Positions 37,762 to 46,552 of a DNA stretch of 64,000 nucleotides are shown piece by piece (positions within the stretch are counted from its first letter, which is position 1; the number at the start of each line of letters is the position of its first letter). The notes under the pieces were generated by a model that worked only from the letters and a program-made list of their open reading frames with translations, was not told the DNA's origin and made no database searches. The translations under genes and the position numbers were made by a program. The stretch lies in NCBI RefSeq assembly GCF_007753265.1, contig NZ_CP036349.1, forward strand, positions 3,753,363-3,817,362. Reading direction: 5' to 3'. Source of the stretch: Botrimarina mediterranea (GTDB taxonomy: Bacteria > Planctomycetota > Planctomycetia > Pirellulales > Lacipirellulaceae).

Positions 37762-38628
37762 ATGAAACCAGACTCAACGGTTCGCGTCGCCCTGGTGCAG
37801 ATGGCCTGTAGTGGGTCGCGAGAGTCCGTGCGTGACCGCGCCGAGGCCTACGTCCGTCAGGCGGCCGATGACGGCGCGCAGGTGGTGTGCTTGCAGGAGC
37901 TCTTTGACGCGGCCTACTTCCCGCAGGAGGTCGCCGTCGAGCGCTACGCGCTCGCGGAGCCGCTGCCCTCGCCGACGACCGAGCGTTTCGGCGCGCTGGC
38001 GGCAGAGCTCGGCGTCGTGTTGATCGTGCCGATCTTCGAAGAGGCGCAACCGGGCGTCTACTTCAACTCGGTCGTGGTCTTCGACGCCGACGGCGTCGAC
38101 CTCGGCAAGTACCGCAAGACGCACATCCCCGACGGGCCACAGTACCTCGAGAAGTACTACTTCACGCCCGGCGACCTCGGTTACAAGACGTTCGCCACGC
38201 GGTTCGGCAAGATCGGCGTCGCGATCTGCTGGGACGAGTGGTTCCCCGAGGTCGCGCGGATCATGGCCCTCCAGGGGGCGCAGGTGCTGTTCTACCCGTC
38301 GGCGATCGGCACCGAACCCGACCGGCCCGGCTACAGCTCGGCCGAGGCGTGGCGGACCGTGATCCGCTCGCACGGCATCTGTAGCGGCGTCTTCGTCGCG
38401 GCGGTGAACCGCGTCGGCACGGAAGAAGCCATGACGTTCTACGGCGAGAGTTTCGTCAGCGACCCGTTCGGCGAGATCATCGCCCAAGCCGACGGCACAG
38501 AGCAGGTCTTGATAGCGGACCTGCCGCTGGGCCGCGTCCGCGAGTCACGCGAGCTGCTGCACTTCCTGCGCGACCGCCGCATCGACACGTACAAACCGCT
38601 CCTAAAACGCACCATCGAAGAAGCGTAA
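37762..38628 (+). CDS. aguB: N-carbamoylputrescine amidase-type nitrilase
   Basis: 288 aa. Carbon-nitrogen hydrolase with the nitrilase triad Glu46 (CLQELFDA), Lys119 (KYRKTHIPDG) and Cys156 (AICWDEWF). HIPDGPQYLEKYYFTPGD, FYPSAIGTEPD and the terminal LRDRRIDTY fit the AguB group, which hydrolyses N-carbamoylputrescine to putrescine, ammonia and CO2. The usual upstream enzyme, agmatine deiminase, is not nearby, so another carbamoyl or amide substrate cannot be excluded. It follows the ATP-grasp/transglutaminase genes and precedes two aminotransferases. Confidence 0.83.
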   Translation: MKPDSTVRVALVQMACSGSRESVRDRAEAYVRQAADDGAQVVCLQELFDAAYFPQEVAVERYALAEPLPSPTTERFGALAAELGVVLIVPIFEEAQPGVYFNSVVVFDADGVDLGKYRKTHIPDGPQYLEKYYFTPGDLGYKTFATRFGKIGVAICWDEWFPEVARIMALQGAQVLFYPSAIGTEPDRPGYSSAEAWRTVIRSHGICSGVFVAAVNRVGTEEAMTFYGESFVSDPFGEIIAQADGTEQVLIADLPLGRVRESRELLHFLRDRRIDTYKPLLKRTIEEA

Positions 38629-38640
38629 GCGCGTTGAGTT

Positions 38641-38752
38641 CCCCTCCTTTTCAGGGAGGGGTTAGGGGAGGGTCCGCGTATTGCTACGCTAGGGAGGTCG
38701 TCCGCAATGAGCGTTCAGACCCTCCCCTAGCCCCTCCCTGAAAAGGAGGGGG
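38641..38752. repeat. Inverted repeat with ~33-bp arms (GGGAGGGGTTAGGGGAGGG class)
   Basis: 38641-38673 and 38720-38752 are reverse complements with a single mismatch in the core (TTAGG against CTAGG). Same class as 13351-13483. Confidence 0.85.
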
Positions 38753-38762
38753 ACAAAAAGCG

Positions 38763-40055
38763 ATGCACGCACCAGTTAACACCGACCCGCTCGCTTGCCT
38801 CTCTCCCGCGTGGGCCCGGGTCGTCTGCGAAGTCATCGAACGTGGCGAGGGAGCGTACCTCTACGCCAAGAGCGGCAAACGCTACCTCGACTTCACCAGC
38901 GGCATCGGCGTGACCAACACGGGGCACTGCCACCCGGTGGTCGTCGAAGCGGTGCGGTCGCAGGCGGAGCGGCTGTTGTTTGGGCAGATGAACTGCGTCG
39001 TCCCCGAGACGGCGATCGAGCTGGCCGACCTCTTGCGGCCGAAGCTACCGGAAGGTCTCGATACGTTCTTCTTCGCTAACTCCGGCGCCGAGGCCGTGGA
39101 AGGCGCGGTGAAGCTTGCGAAGGCCGCGACGGGTAAGCCGAACGTCATCGCGCTCGAAGGGGGCTTTCATGGCCGCACGGCGATGACGATGGCGCTCACC
39201 AGCAGCAAGACCGTCTACCGCGCCGGCTATCAACCGCTCCCCGGCGGCGTTTTCTACGCGCCGTTCCCGTACGTCCTCAATCACGCCGACTCGGGCCTCC
39301 AGTTCGTTGATGACGAGCACCTGTCGGATTACTGTCTCTCACGGCTGGAACACGTCCTGGCGTCGCAGTCGGCGCCGAGCGAGACGGCGGCCGTGCTCTT
39401 GGAGCCGGTGCTCGGTGAGGGGGGCTACGTCCCCGCGCCCGCGACTTACCTCAAGGGACTGCGCGAGCTGTGCGACCGGCACGGCCTGTTGTTGATCGCC
39501 GACGAGATCCAGAGCGGCTTCGGCCGCACGGGTGACTGGTGGTACCACACCCGCGCCGGGATCGCGCCCGATATCCTGACGATGGCGAAGGGGATCGCGT
39601 CGGGCCTGCCGATGTCGGCGATCGCCGCGCCACGCGAGCTGATGGCGAAAATGGGCCCCGGCATGCACGGCGGCACCTATGGGGGCGGCTCGGCGATCGC
39701 CCAAGCCGCGGCGATCGCGACCATCAACGTTCTGGAAAGCGAGAAGCTCGCCGAGAACGCCGAGAGGCTCGGCGCGTACCTCACCGAAAGGTTGCGCGTC
39801 TTCGCCGCTCGCTTCCCCGATCTTCGCGAAGTGCGCGGCCCCGGGCTGATGGTCGGTTGCGAGTTCGCCGCCGGGGCGACGGGCAAGGCCCAAGCCGGCG
39901 GCGTCGCGAAACACTGCGCCGAGAACTCCTTGCTGCTTCTCACCTGCGGCACGCACGGCAACGTCGTCCGCTGGATCCCACCGTTGAACGTCACGCAAAA
40001 GCAGCTCGACGACGGGTTGGAGGTCTTCGAGCAATCTCTCTTGGCGATTCTCTAA
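38763..40055 (+). CDS. Class III PLP aminotransferase (GABA/putrescine type)
   Basis: 430 aa. PLP lysine Lys276 in ILTMAKGIASGLP; LIADEIQSGFGRTG is the canonical D-E-x-Q-x-G-x-G-R-T-G motif; FANSGAEAVEGAVKLA binds the cofactor phosphate; GGTYGGGS is close to the substrate loop. Family members act on omega-amino groups (GABA, putrescine, ornithine, beta-alanine). The position after an AguB-like amidase favours a polyamine or GABA substrate, but this is inference. Paralogue of 40139-41470. No SD sequence is obvious, and the repeat ends 10 nt before the ATG. Confidence 0.88.
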   Translation: MHAPVNTDPLACLSPAWARVVCEVIERGEGAYLYAKSGKRYLDFTSGIGVTNTGHCHPVVVEAVRSQAERLLFGQMNCVVPETAIELADLLRPKLPEGLDTFFFANSGAEAVEGAVKLAKAATGKPNVIALEGGFHGRTAMTMALTSSKTVYRAGYQPLPGGVFYAPFPYVLNHADSGLQFVDDEHLSDYCLSRLEHVLASQSAPSETAAVLLEPVLGEGGYVPAPATYLKGLRELCDRHGLLLIADEIQSGFGRTGDWWYHTRAGIAPDILTMAKGIASGLPMSAIAAPRELMAKMGPGMHGGTYGGGSAIAQAAAIATINVLESEKLAENAERLGAYLTERLRVFAARFPDLREVRGPGLMVGCEFAAGATGKAQAGGVAKHCAENSLLLLTCGTHGNVVRWIPPLNVTQKQLDDGLEVFEQSLLAIL

Positions 40056-40064
40056 GATCAACCT

Positions 40065-40125
40065 CAAAGTATCGAAGGAACGAAGAGACTAATCATGCCT
40101 TGCCTTCGTTCCTTTGTCACATCGT
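40065..40125. repeat. Degenerate inverted repeat, AAGGAACGAAGG class
   Basis: AAAGTATCGAAGGAACGAAG pairs partly with CCTTCGTTCCTTTGTCAC. It is related to the 10657-10727 element and lies between the two aminotransferase genes. Confidence 0.6.
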
Positions 40126-40138
40126 GCATAATCTCTGA

Positions 40139-41470
40139 ATGACTAGATCGATCCATCTCGTTACCGAAATCCCCGGGCCGCAGAGCAAGATCCTTGTCGC
40201 CCGGCGGCATGCGGCGACTCCCGCGGGGCTGGCGCATTCGACCGGCGTTGCAGTTTCGCATGCTCATGGCGCGCTTGTTACTGACGTCGACGGCAACACG
40301 CTGATCGACATGGCGGGCGGGATTGGCATGCTCAACGTGGGGCACACGCCGGAGGCCGTCGTCGAGGCGATCCGTGACCAGGCCGGCAAGCTCATCCATA
40401 GCTGCGCGCTGGTGACAACCTATGAGCCGTATGTCGAACTGTGCGAGAAGCTCAATGCAGCCGCACCAGGGCACTTCACGAAAAAGACCTTGCTGTCCAA
40501 CTCGGGCAGTGAGGCCGTCGAGAACGCCGTGAACCTGGCTCGCTACTACACGGGCCGGCAGGGGGTGATGTGCTTCGATGGCGCGTACCACGGCCGATCG
40601 CAGCTGGCGCTGTCGCTCACGAGCAAGTACGCGCTGTTTAAGAAAGGGTTCGGGCCGTTCAGCGGCGAGGTCTACCGCGTTGCGACGCCCAACGTCTATC
40701 GCGGGCCCGCGGGGCTCGACGAAGAGGCGTTCATCGACTGGACGATCGCCGAGTTCGATAACGCTCTCATCGCGCGGGTCGATCCGGCGGGGGTCGCGGC
40801 AGTGATCATCGAGCCCGTGCAGGGCGAGGCGGGCTTTGTCCCAATCCCACAGCGGTTCATGGAGCACCTCCGCAAGCGTTGCGATGAACACGGCATGGTC
40901 CTCATCGCCGACGAGGTGCAAGCCGGCATGGGACGGACCGGCAAGCTCTTCTCAATCGAACACACAGGTGTCGTCCCCGACGTGATCGTAACGGCCAAGT
41001 CGCTCGGCGCCGGGATGCCCATCGCCGCGGTGATCGGCCGGGCGGATGTCATGGACTCGGCCCACAAAGGCGGCGTCGGCGGCACCTTTGGTGGCAATCC
41101 CGTCGCGTGCCGCGCGGCGATCGAGGCGCTCAATCAGATCCAAAGTCCTGAGTTCCAACAACGGGCCCATGAAGTGGGCGAGCGCATGCGGCTGCGGCTC
41201 GAATCGTGGCGAGAGAAGTTTCCGCTGGTCGGCGACGTCCGTGGGGTCGGCCCAATGCGGCTCGTGGAGTTTGTTCGCGATCGCGACACGAAGACGCCGG
41301 CGCCAGACGAGACGCTGGAGATCATCCAACGCGCGGTCGCAGCCGGACTGATCCTGATCCGCGCAGGCCTCTACAGCAATTGCATCCGTCTGCTGCCGCC
41401 GATCGTGATCACCGACGAGCAACTGGAAGAGGCGCTCGATGTGCTCGAAGCGGCGATAGCAGCGCAGTAG
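40139..41470 (+). CDS. Class III PLP aminotransferase (4-aminobutyrate aminotransferase-like)
   Basis: 443 aa. PLP lysine Lys287 in VTAKSLGAGMP; LIADEVQAGMGRTG; LSNSGSEAVENAVNLAR; GGTFGGNPVACRAA. These fit GabT, which converts GABA and 2-oxoglutarate to succinate semialdehyde and glutamate. Last gene of the co-directional cluster that begins at 27905; 83 nt after its paralogue. Whether it is on the sigma-54 transcript is unknown, because several palindromic repeats intervene. Confidence 0.88.
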   Translation: MTRSIHLVTEIPGPQSKILVARRHAATPAGLAHSTGVAVSHAHGALVTDVDGNTLIDMAGGIGMLNVGHTPEAVVEAIRDQAGKLIHSCALVTTYEPYVELCEKLNAAAPGHFTKKTLLSNSGSEAVENAVNLARYYTGRQGVMCFDGAYHGRSQLALSLTSKYALFKKGFGPFSGEVYRVATPNVYRGPAGLDEEAFIDWTIAEFDNALIARVDPAGVAAVIIEPVQGEAGFVPIPQRFMEHLRKRCDEHGMVLIADEVQAGMGRTGKLFSIEHTGVVPDVIVTAKSLGAGMPIAAVIGRADVMDSAHKGGVGGTFGGNPVACRAAIEALNQIQSPEFQQRAHEVGERMRLRLESWREKFPLVGDVRGVGPMRLVEFVRDRDTKTPAPDETLEIIQRAVAAGLILIRAGLYSNCIRLLPPIVITDEQLEEALDVLEAAIAAQ

Positions 41471-41983
41471 CGGACTTCTTGCTCAGCGAAGACCAGATGG
41501 AATTCGAGTGATCTCACTTCGAGCCTATCTGCACGATTCTCGGGCTACTGACGCGGCGGAGGATGTCAGCAAGCGCTTTCAGCTCATTATTGCCCTTTCA
41601 CTCAAACACTGATTCGTTTTCGCGAAGTTGCGTGCGCATTCTTGACTCGCCTCGTTAATTGGATATGACAGGGGCGCAGAACGGGTAAGGCTTTCATTCC
41701 CGTCGCCATCTTTTCTTCAAGCGTCGCTGTCGGGCAGGAAGACGCGCTCTTGATTGGCTGTTATCGATCGGCCGCTGACGGCTAGCCCAGCGGCGTGGAC
41801 AGCGTCTTTGCGTAGCGGAACCTAAGCGGTTTTGTGACGGCTCGTGCCGGGAGAAGCCCGGCCGTCGTACGCCGCCCTTCTGGTTCTGCGCAGCGACCAG
41901 CCTGCGGCGTCTTTCGGGTCGGCGCGTCGCGGTTGGGCCTCTACTCCTCCCGGCCCATCTTCACTTCAGAGTGAGCTAATCCC
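41471..41983. other. Long intergenic region upstream of a PEP-CTERM gene
   Basis: 513 bases. The first 250 show no gene or repeat. A bulged hairpin at about 41836-41866 (GACGG...CCGGG-AGAAG-CCCGG-CCGTC) lies about 120 nt before the next ATG and could be a leader structure. It does not match the c-di-GMP or other riboswitch consensus sequences I know. No GTAACA-N15 or sigma-54 element was found. Confidence 0.45.
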
Positions 41984-43243
41984 ATGTATCGCAACTCAGT
42001 TCGTCTTGTCGCGATCTTACTGGCGGCCATCGGCTCGCTGGCCACCGCGGCGCCGTATGTCCCGGTGGTGCTCCCGCCGGGGGCGATCCCCGCCTTGGGA
42101 CCCGGCGTGATCCCTGCCCCGGGGGTCTTCGGCAAGGAGTACTCGCACAACATCGACCACGACTTTATGGGCGGAGTCGATCCCGAACAGGTCGTCGCCT
42201 GGGACGGGCTCGGCGGAACTCTCGACGGCATCGACTACAGCGGCAGCCGCGGGCCCAACTTTCCGCGGGAAGAAGAGGTCGACGCCCTCGCCAACCACGG
42301 CGATGCGCTTTACACGAGCCTCTACAATCCGAGTAGCGGGGCGATGCCAGATACCGCCCACCTGGTCTTCACAATCGACGACGCCGTCGCCGGATACGGC
42401 GGCCCCATCGGCCCAGGGACTCTTATTCCCGCCGTGCCAGGCGCCTTCGTCCCACCTAGCGGCCCTGTGGCCCTGTCCAACGGCAACACCATCGGTGGAT
42501 CAGCAGACATCTCGGTTGAAGAGGCTGGCGTCTACGCCGGCTTCGCCGTGCAGCATCTCTGGACACCCGCGCCACTAGTCAACGGAATGGCGGCGATGCG
42601 TGACGTCGATGGCCTTGAGCTCTGGGGCCCGGAACCGGGGACCGCCGCCGACTCGAACAAGTACTCGCTCGACGTCGATGTGACAACCGGAGGCGCCTCC
42701 GTGTGGAACTATGACCTCGGTCTTGGAACGAGCTCGCCGTATATCAGTCACGCCCTGATCGTCGACGCGGTCGAATCACTCCTAGGGACTGTCCCTACGA
42801 CGGCTTTCTCCAGCAGCGGCGATTTTCCGGGCCGGGAGGCGGTAAACCTCGACGCTATGATGGTGCGGGACATTATCGGAGACGACATGATCTTCGAGAC
42901 CGACCCGGCCGGCGTCGGCAGTGACTCGATCATCTTCAGCATCCGTCAAATCGTTGACCCGGCCGACCCGGATGGGTTCTATGCGACCGGAAGCGAGTTG
43001 TTTGTGTTGAATGCTCCGGTGGCCGGCGGTCCGGTCACGGCGGGCTATCTCTTCCACGGCGGCCACTTCTGGGACCACGCCTATGCGATATCGGACTTGC
43101 GGATCGCGGGAGCCAACGCCCTGGCATACATCGATGTCAACGGCATCGAAGCGATTGGCGAACTCGTTGTTCCCGAGCCTTCCACGCTCGGAGTGGCTCT
43201 CATCGGCTTTGCTATGGCCGCCGCTAGGCGACGCGTCGGATAG
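41984..43243 (+). CDS. PEP-CTERM sorted secreted protein
   Basis: 419 aa, domain not recognised. Signal peptide about 1-23. A Pro/Gly/Val-rich mature N-terminus, then mostly beta-strand sequence with many Asp and Gly residues. The C-terminus has VPEPST, a hydrophobic helix (LGVALIGFAMAAA) and RRR, a PEP-CTERM anchor processed by an exosortase. Probably an exported matrix or surface protein. A strong terminator follows, and the gene appears monocistronic. Confidence 0.85.
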   Translation: MYRNSVRLVAILLAAIGSLATAAPYVPVVLPPGAIPALGPGVIPAPGVFGKEYSHNIDHDFMGGVDPEQVVAWDGLGGTLDGIDYSGSRGPNFPREEEVDALANHGDALYTSLYNPSSGAMPDTAHLVFTIDDAVAGYGGPIGPGTLIPAVPGAFVPPSGPVALSNGNTIGGSADISVEEAGVYAGFAVQHLWTPAPLVNGMAAMRDVDGLELWGPEPGTAADSNKYSLDVDVTTGGASVWNYDLGLGTSSPYISHALIVDAVESLLGTVPTTAFSSSGDFPGREAVNLDAMMVRDIIGDDMIFETDPAGVGSDSIIFSIRQIVDPADPDGFYATGSELFVLNAPVAGGPVTAGYLFHGGHFWDHAYAISDLRIAGANALAYIDVNGIEAIGELVVPEPSTLGVALIGFAMAAARRRVG

Positions 43244-43250
43244 CTAACGC

Positions 43251-43285
43251 AGAAGGCGGCCGGCGCGTTGCGCCGGCCGCCTTCT
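43251..43285 (+). terminator. Strong intrinsic terminator
   Basis: A 16-bp perfect stem (43251-43266 with 43270-43285) around a 3-nt loop, 8 nt after the PEP-CTERM stop. The following bases are T/C-rich. It probably serves both converging genes. Confidence 0.85.
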
Positions 43286-43328
43286 CTCTATGGTTAATCG
43301 AATCGTGATAGCGATGCCGACTCAAACT

Positions 43329-44186
43329 TCACTGCGACAAGAACAGCGGCAAATCGGAGTGGTGGATCGTTTCGAGAACTGTGTCACCAAGCACCTTCCG
43401 AGAGATAAGCGTGCGGTGGCTGTTCCCCATCACGATCAGATCGGCGTTCCACTCATGGGCCGCTTCGAGCAGGCCTTTCCTGGCGTCGCCGGGCTGGTAG
43501 TCCAACTCGACATCGATGTCGTGGGCCTCGAAGTAGCCCGCGGCGTGTGACAGGTGCCGTTGCCGCCGTTCGTAGTCATCGCCGAAAGCCACGACCCGCA
43601 CGGTCGCGTCGGGCCAGAGCCGCATCTGGACAAACCGCCGCATCGTCTTCGCCGACTGGGGCGAGCCGCTGTAGGCGATCATCACCCGGTTGATGGGTCG
43701 GTACTTGGGCCCGGTGGCGATCAGCGGCCGAACGCCCCCCGCGATCAGTTTCACCATCGTGTCGGCGGCGTTGTAGTGGGCCTCCCCCGCAACGCCGTAC
43801 TCGAAGAGTCCTCGCAGACCGATCAGCGTGAGGTCGTGGTAGCGCGCCTGCGAGATCAGGTAATCGAACGGCTCGCTGCGTTCTTCTCGCAGCACCTTGT
43901 AACGGAGACCCGCGGCGGTGCACGCATTCTCGAACGCAACCACGGCAGCGGCGACCCGGTCGCGAGTCTCGGCAAAGCGGTGTTCGCGCATCTCAGCCGC
44001 CATGGCTCCGGCCCCGATCGGCGCCGGGCCGAGGCTACCGAGCTGGGCCGTGTTGACGATTGTAACGCCGGTGAGCAGCGCCTCGTTCCGGCGAGCCAAC
44101 TCGATGGCGGTCTGCGTGGCGGCTTCGGTGTAGCAAGCGCCTTCAGTCCCCATCCCGCCGAGGCCTACTAAGATCGATCGGTTCAT
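43329..44186 (-). CDS. Universal stress protein with two Usp domains
   Basis: 285 aa from the ATG at 44186, chosen because AAAGGAG stands 7 nt upstream; the longer frame to 44228 lacks such a site. Two UspA-like halves (about 1-145 and 148-285). The second ends LIVMGNSHRTLISRKVLGDTVLETIHHSDLPLFL, with the family's G-x9-10-G-(S/T) type loop reduced to G-N-S-H...G-D-T; the first Gly pair is incomplete, so ATP binding is uncertain. Soluble and cytoplasmic. Its neighbours are not functionally related. Confidence 0.85.
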   Translation of the reverse strand: MNRSILVGLGGMGTEGACYTEAATQTAIELARRNEALLTGVTIVNTAQLGSLGPAPIGAGAMAAEMREHRFAETRDRVAAAVVAFENACTAAGLRYKVLREERSEPFDYLISQARYHDLTLIGLRGLFEYGVAGEAHYNAADTMVKLIAGGVRPLIATGPKYRPINRVMIAYSGSPQSAKTMRRFVQMRLWPDATVRVVAFGDDYERRQRHLSHAAGYFEAHDIDVELDYQPGDARKGLLEAAHEWNADLIVMGNSHRTLISRKVLGDTVLETIHHSDLPLFLSQ

Positions 44187-44426
44187 CGCCGCGCTCCTTT
44201 GCTGAGCGACTGCTAGCGAGCACCTCAATCGTCGATCTCACACGCTCGCAGTCGCAACGTCGCGTCAAGGTGACTAAAGTGAATGGCAGTCAGGCCATAC
44301 CGGAGACTTTACCCGTCCCTACTTATAAGTATAGCGACGTATTCAACGGCTGGAGGGCCACAAAGCGACCCGCGGCCAATTGTCACGCACCCCTACAGCT
44401 CCCTGCTAGAAGCGTTGCGCCAATAC

Positions 44427-46046
44427 TCATCGACGCTCTAGTCGAGTCAGCATCGTCAGTCCAACGATCACTGCAAACGCGACAGTTGTCGGCTCGGGGA
44501 CCGATAGGGTTGCGCCCCCGGTCGTTGTCCCGTAATAGGCCGACCACACCGCATAGTCGGTCTCTGAGACGACGCCGTCGCCGTTGGCGTCCGCTGGATT
44601 GCCGGCGTCGATCACGCCGACATTGTCGCGATAGACCGTGTAGTCGGCGGCATCCACATCGCCATCTCCGTTCAAGTCGCCGATGGTGCGGGGGTCGAAC
44701 ACGTCGGTCGGGTCCCAGAAGACCGTGTCGAGGTAGACCGTTGCATCCGACGAGCCGAACAGTTGAACCGAGTCGAGCGACACGTTGACGCCATCGATCT
44801 GGCCGTTGCCGCCGGCCCACGCATCCCATTGGGACGCATCGTCGAGAAACCACTTGTACTCGTGCCACTCACCGTCGGCGATCACCGGCTTACGAACGCC
44901 GCGATCGCCCGTGTTGGGATCGTCAATGCCGAGCGAGACTTGCAATCCGGGGTCCGTGGTCTTTAACCAGAAGCCAACGGAACCGATCGATTCGAACTGC
45001 AAGTTGGCAATCTGCTCTGCCGCGTTTTGCGATCCATCGAAGTCGCTGTACTTGGCGCCGGCGACGTGCCGCATGAAGAACTCGCCGCCGATCGTTTCGT
45101 CGTAAACGACGTCGATCCGCTGCGAGTGCGAGCCTTGCTGGGCCGTCGAACTATCGCGCACCGCATCGGAGCCGGCGAGGTTTGCCGTGGTGCTGCCCGA
45201 GAACGTTGGCGAGCGATGGAAGACACCTTCGTTGCCGTCAATGATCCCATCCGACACTCGGCCGCTGCCGTAGTCGTCGAACGTCGTCAGCACCTTGCGA
45301 CCGTACGTAACGCCCGTGCCGGCGGTCGTCGCGGTGCGGACCTGGATGTCGGCGCCGTAGTAGTACTTGAGGATGTCGAGGTAGTTGATGGAGTTGTCGG
45401 ATAGATAGTCGCCGCCGTTCTGCGACATGGCGCCGCGATTCGGCCAGTTCGGATTGTTGACCGGGTCTTGACCGATGAAGCCCAGCGGGGTGCCGAAGTT
45501 GTATCTTCCGACCAGACCCTCGGCGTAAGGGTAGGTAACATGCCGCTCGGTGTCAGTTGGGTCCGAATCCCCCGGCTCGTAGATGATTCCTGGGTTGTCC
45601 GGATTGAACGGTCCTGTGGGAATGGCCCCAGCTACGTAGAAGGAGGCGAGCAGTACGTCGGCCTGGGCTCCTAGGTTATCCCGCACCCAGAGAATCTCGC
45701 CCTCGGTGGCCGCGGCCGCTTCGTAGTGAATCTGCCGCGGAGATTGGCCGTTGCCGGTGTACACCTGATCGGAAGTGCCATCGTTGATGAACCCTTGCTG
45801 GGTCATCTTGTAGTAAGCAAAGGTCCGCGCGGCGACGGCCTGAGCCTTGAGCGCTTCGAAAGACGCTAGGCCATTCTCACTCTTCACAACGTTGGGGACG
45901 TAATCGCTCTCCGTCGGCTTGTTACCTAAGCCCGTGACGTTGATCGTGGGCAGCGCCGTGAACTGAGCCGCGACGTGACTCACCGACGCAACCCAGACAG
46001 ACACCGCAGCGGCGGCGCCAACAAACGTCCTGACAACCAACTGCAT
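44427..46046 (-). CDS. SpoIID/LytB-domain protein with dockerin-like repeats and PEP-CTERM anchor
   Basis: 539 aa. Signal peptide about 1-27. Residues about 48-215 match the SpoIID/LytB fold (YVPNVVKSENG, ASFEALKAQAVAARTFAYYKM, YTGNGQSP), known from peptidoglycan lytic transglycosylases of sporulation and their relatives. A beta-sandwich domain of about 180 residues follows (about 255-450). Then two EF-hand-like dockerin repeats (GDLNGDGDVDAADYTVYRDN and DANGDGVVSETDYAVWSAYYG) and VPEPTT plus a hydrophobic helix ending RLERR, a PEP-CTERM signal. The combination suggests a surface-sorted wall hydrolase or a derived carbohydrate-acting enzyme. Confidence 0.85.
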   Translation of the reverse strand: MQLVVRTFVGAAAAVSVWVASVSHVAAQFTALPTINVTGLGNKPTESDYVPNVVKSENGLASFEALKAQAVAARTFAYYKMTQQGFINDGTSDQVYTGNGQSPRQIHYEAAAATEGEILWVRDNLGAQADVLLASFYVAGAIPTGPFNPDNPGIIYEPGDSDPTDTERHVTYPYAEGLVGRYNFGTPLGFIGQDPVNNPNWPNRGAMSQNGGDYLSDNSINYLDILKYYYGADIQVRTATTAGTGVTYGRKVLTTFDDYGSGRVSDGIIDGNEGVFHRSPTFSGSTTANLAGSDAVRDSSTAQQGSHSQRIDVVYDETIGGEFFMRHVAGAKYSDFDGSQNAAEQIANLQFESIGSVGFWLKTTDPGLQVSLGIDDPNTGDRGVRKPVIADGEWHEYKWFLDDASQWDAWAGGNGQIDGVNVSLDSVQLFGSSDATVYLDTVFWDPTDVFDPRTIGDLNGDGDVDAADYTVYRDNVGVIDAGNPADANGDGVVSETDYAVWSAYYGTTTGGATLSVPEPTTVAFAVIVGLTMLTRLERR

Positions 46047-46339
46047 AATTTTTCCTCATACAACTCGATTCGGTGCCGACACCGACGCTAAACGTCCTTT
46101 CAGCCTATCGACGGTCTCCGAGAGAGGCTATCGCGTTTGCGCAAACTCACCGGCCTGTCGCAAAGTATCCGAGGCACAACTGCCGCGTTCGTAACCCCGG
46201 ACCCGCCGTGCGGGCACGCGGCCCAGGGGTGTCGAGACATTCGCATCGTCGCGAGAGAACTTGACTCCGTCTGCGTCCAAGAACGGCGCCGAAGACGGGC
46301 CAACCCTCTGCCGCGTAACTCGTTATCCTGCAACCCGTT

Positions 46340-46380
46340 GGCCGAGTGTCGGAATGGCAGACGCTCCGGACTTAAAATCT
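46340..46380 (+). pseudogene. 5' half of tRNA-Leu (UAA anticodon), truncated in the anticodon arm
   Basis: GGCCGAGTG, then a D-arm with TCGGAATGGCAGAC, then CCGGACTTAAAATC, reproduces tRNA-Leu(UAA) up to and including the anticodon loop (CTTAAAA). After TCT the match stops: there is no complementary anticodon stem, no variable arm, no GGTTCGA-type T-loop and no acceptor 3' strand. A terminator hairpin follows at 46406-46448. Anticodon loops of leucine tRNAs are known integration sites, so this may be one boundary of an integrated element. Confidence 0.7.
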
Positions 46381-46405
46381 AAGGGCCGCCTACAACGCTC
46401 TATAC

Positions 46406-46448
46406 AGCCCTACGGTTCCGCACTGGAATCGTAGGGCTTTTCTATTTT
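46406..46448 (+). terminator. Intrinsic terminator next to the tRNA-Leu fragment
   Basis: AGCCCTACG (46406-46414) pairs with CGTAGGGCT (46430-46438), with an inner TTCC/GGAA pair, followed by TTTCTATTTT. The upstream part of the gap (46047-46339) holds no recognisable gene. Confidence 0.75.
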
Positions 46449-46552
46449 GAGGGGTCGGCTGGAATCGGCCGAAATCGCTGCCCTACTGAGTGCTTATTGA
46501 GTGTTAAGGCCGCTCTGGATTTCTTCTGGACTGTCGGCGGGCTACGCACTCC

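Noticed and set aside
41830-41870. Riboswitch upstream of the PEP-CTERM gene
   Set aside because: Only a bulged hairpin is present; none of the conserved cores of c-di-GMP, cobalamin, SAM or other common riboswitches was found.
45531-45560. Sixth GTAACA-N15 element (GTAACA at 45535)
   Set aside because: It lies inside the SpoIID-domain gene, in no promoter position, and the second box is GTTGGG, not CGCTGRG.
46340-46450. Intact tRNA-Leu(UAA), or a tRNA-Leu with a group I intron
   Set aside because: The 5' half and anticodon loop match, but the anticodon stem pairs at only about three of five positions. No GGTTCGA-type T-loop or complementary acceptor strand follows within several hundred bases, and the GGTTCC hairpin is better read as a terminator.
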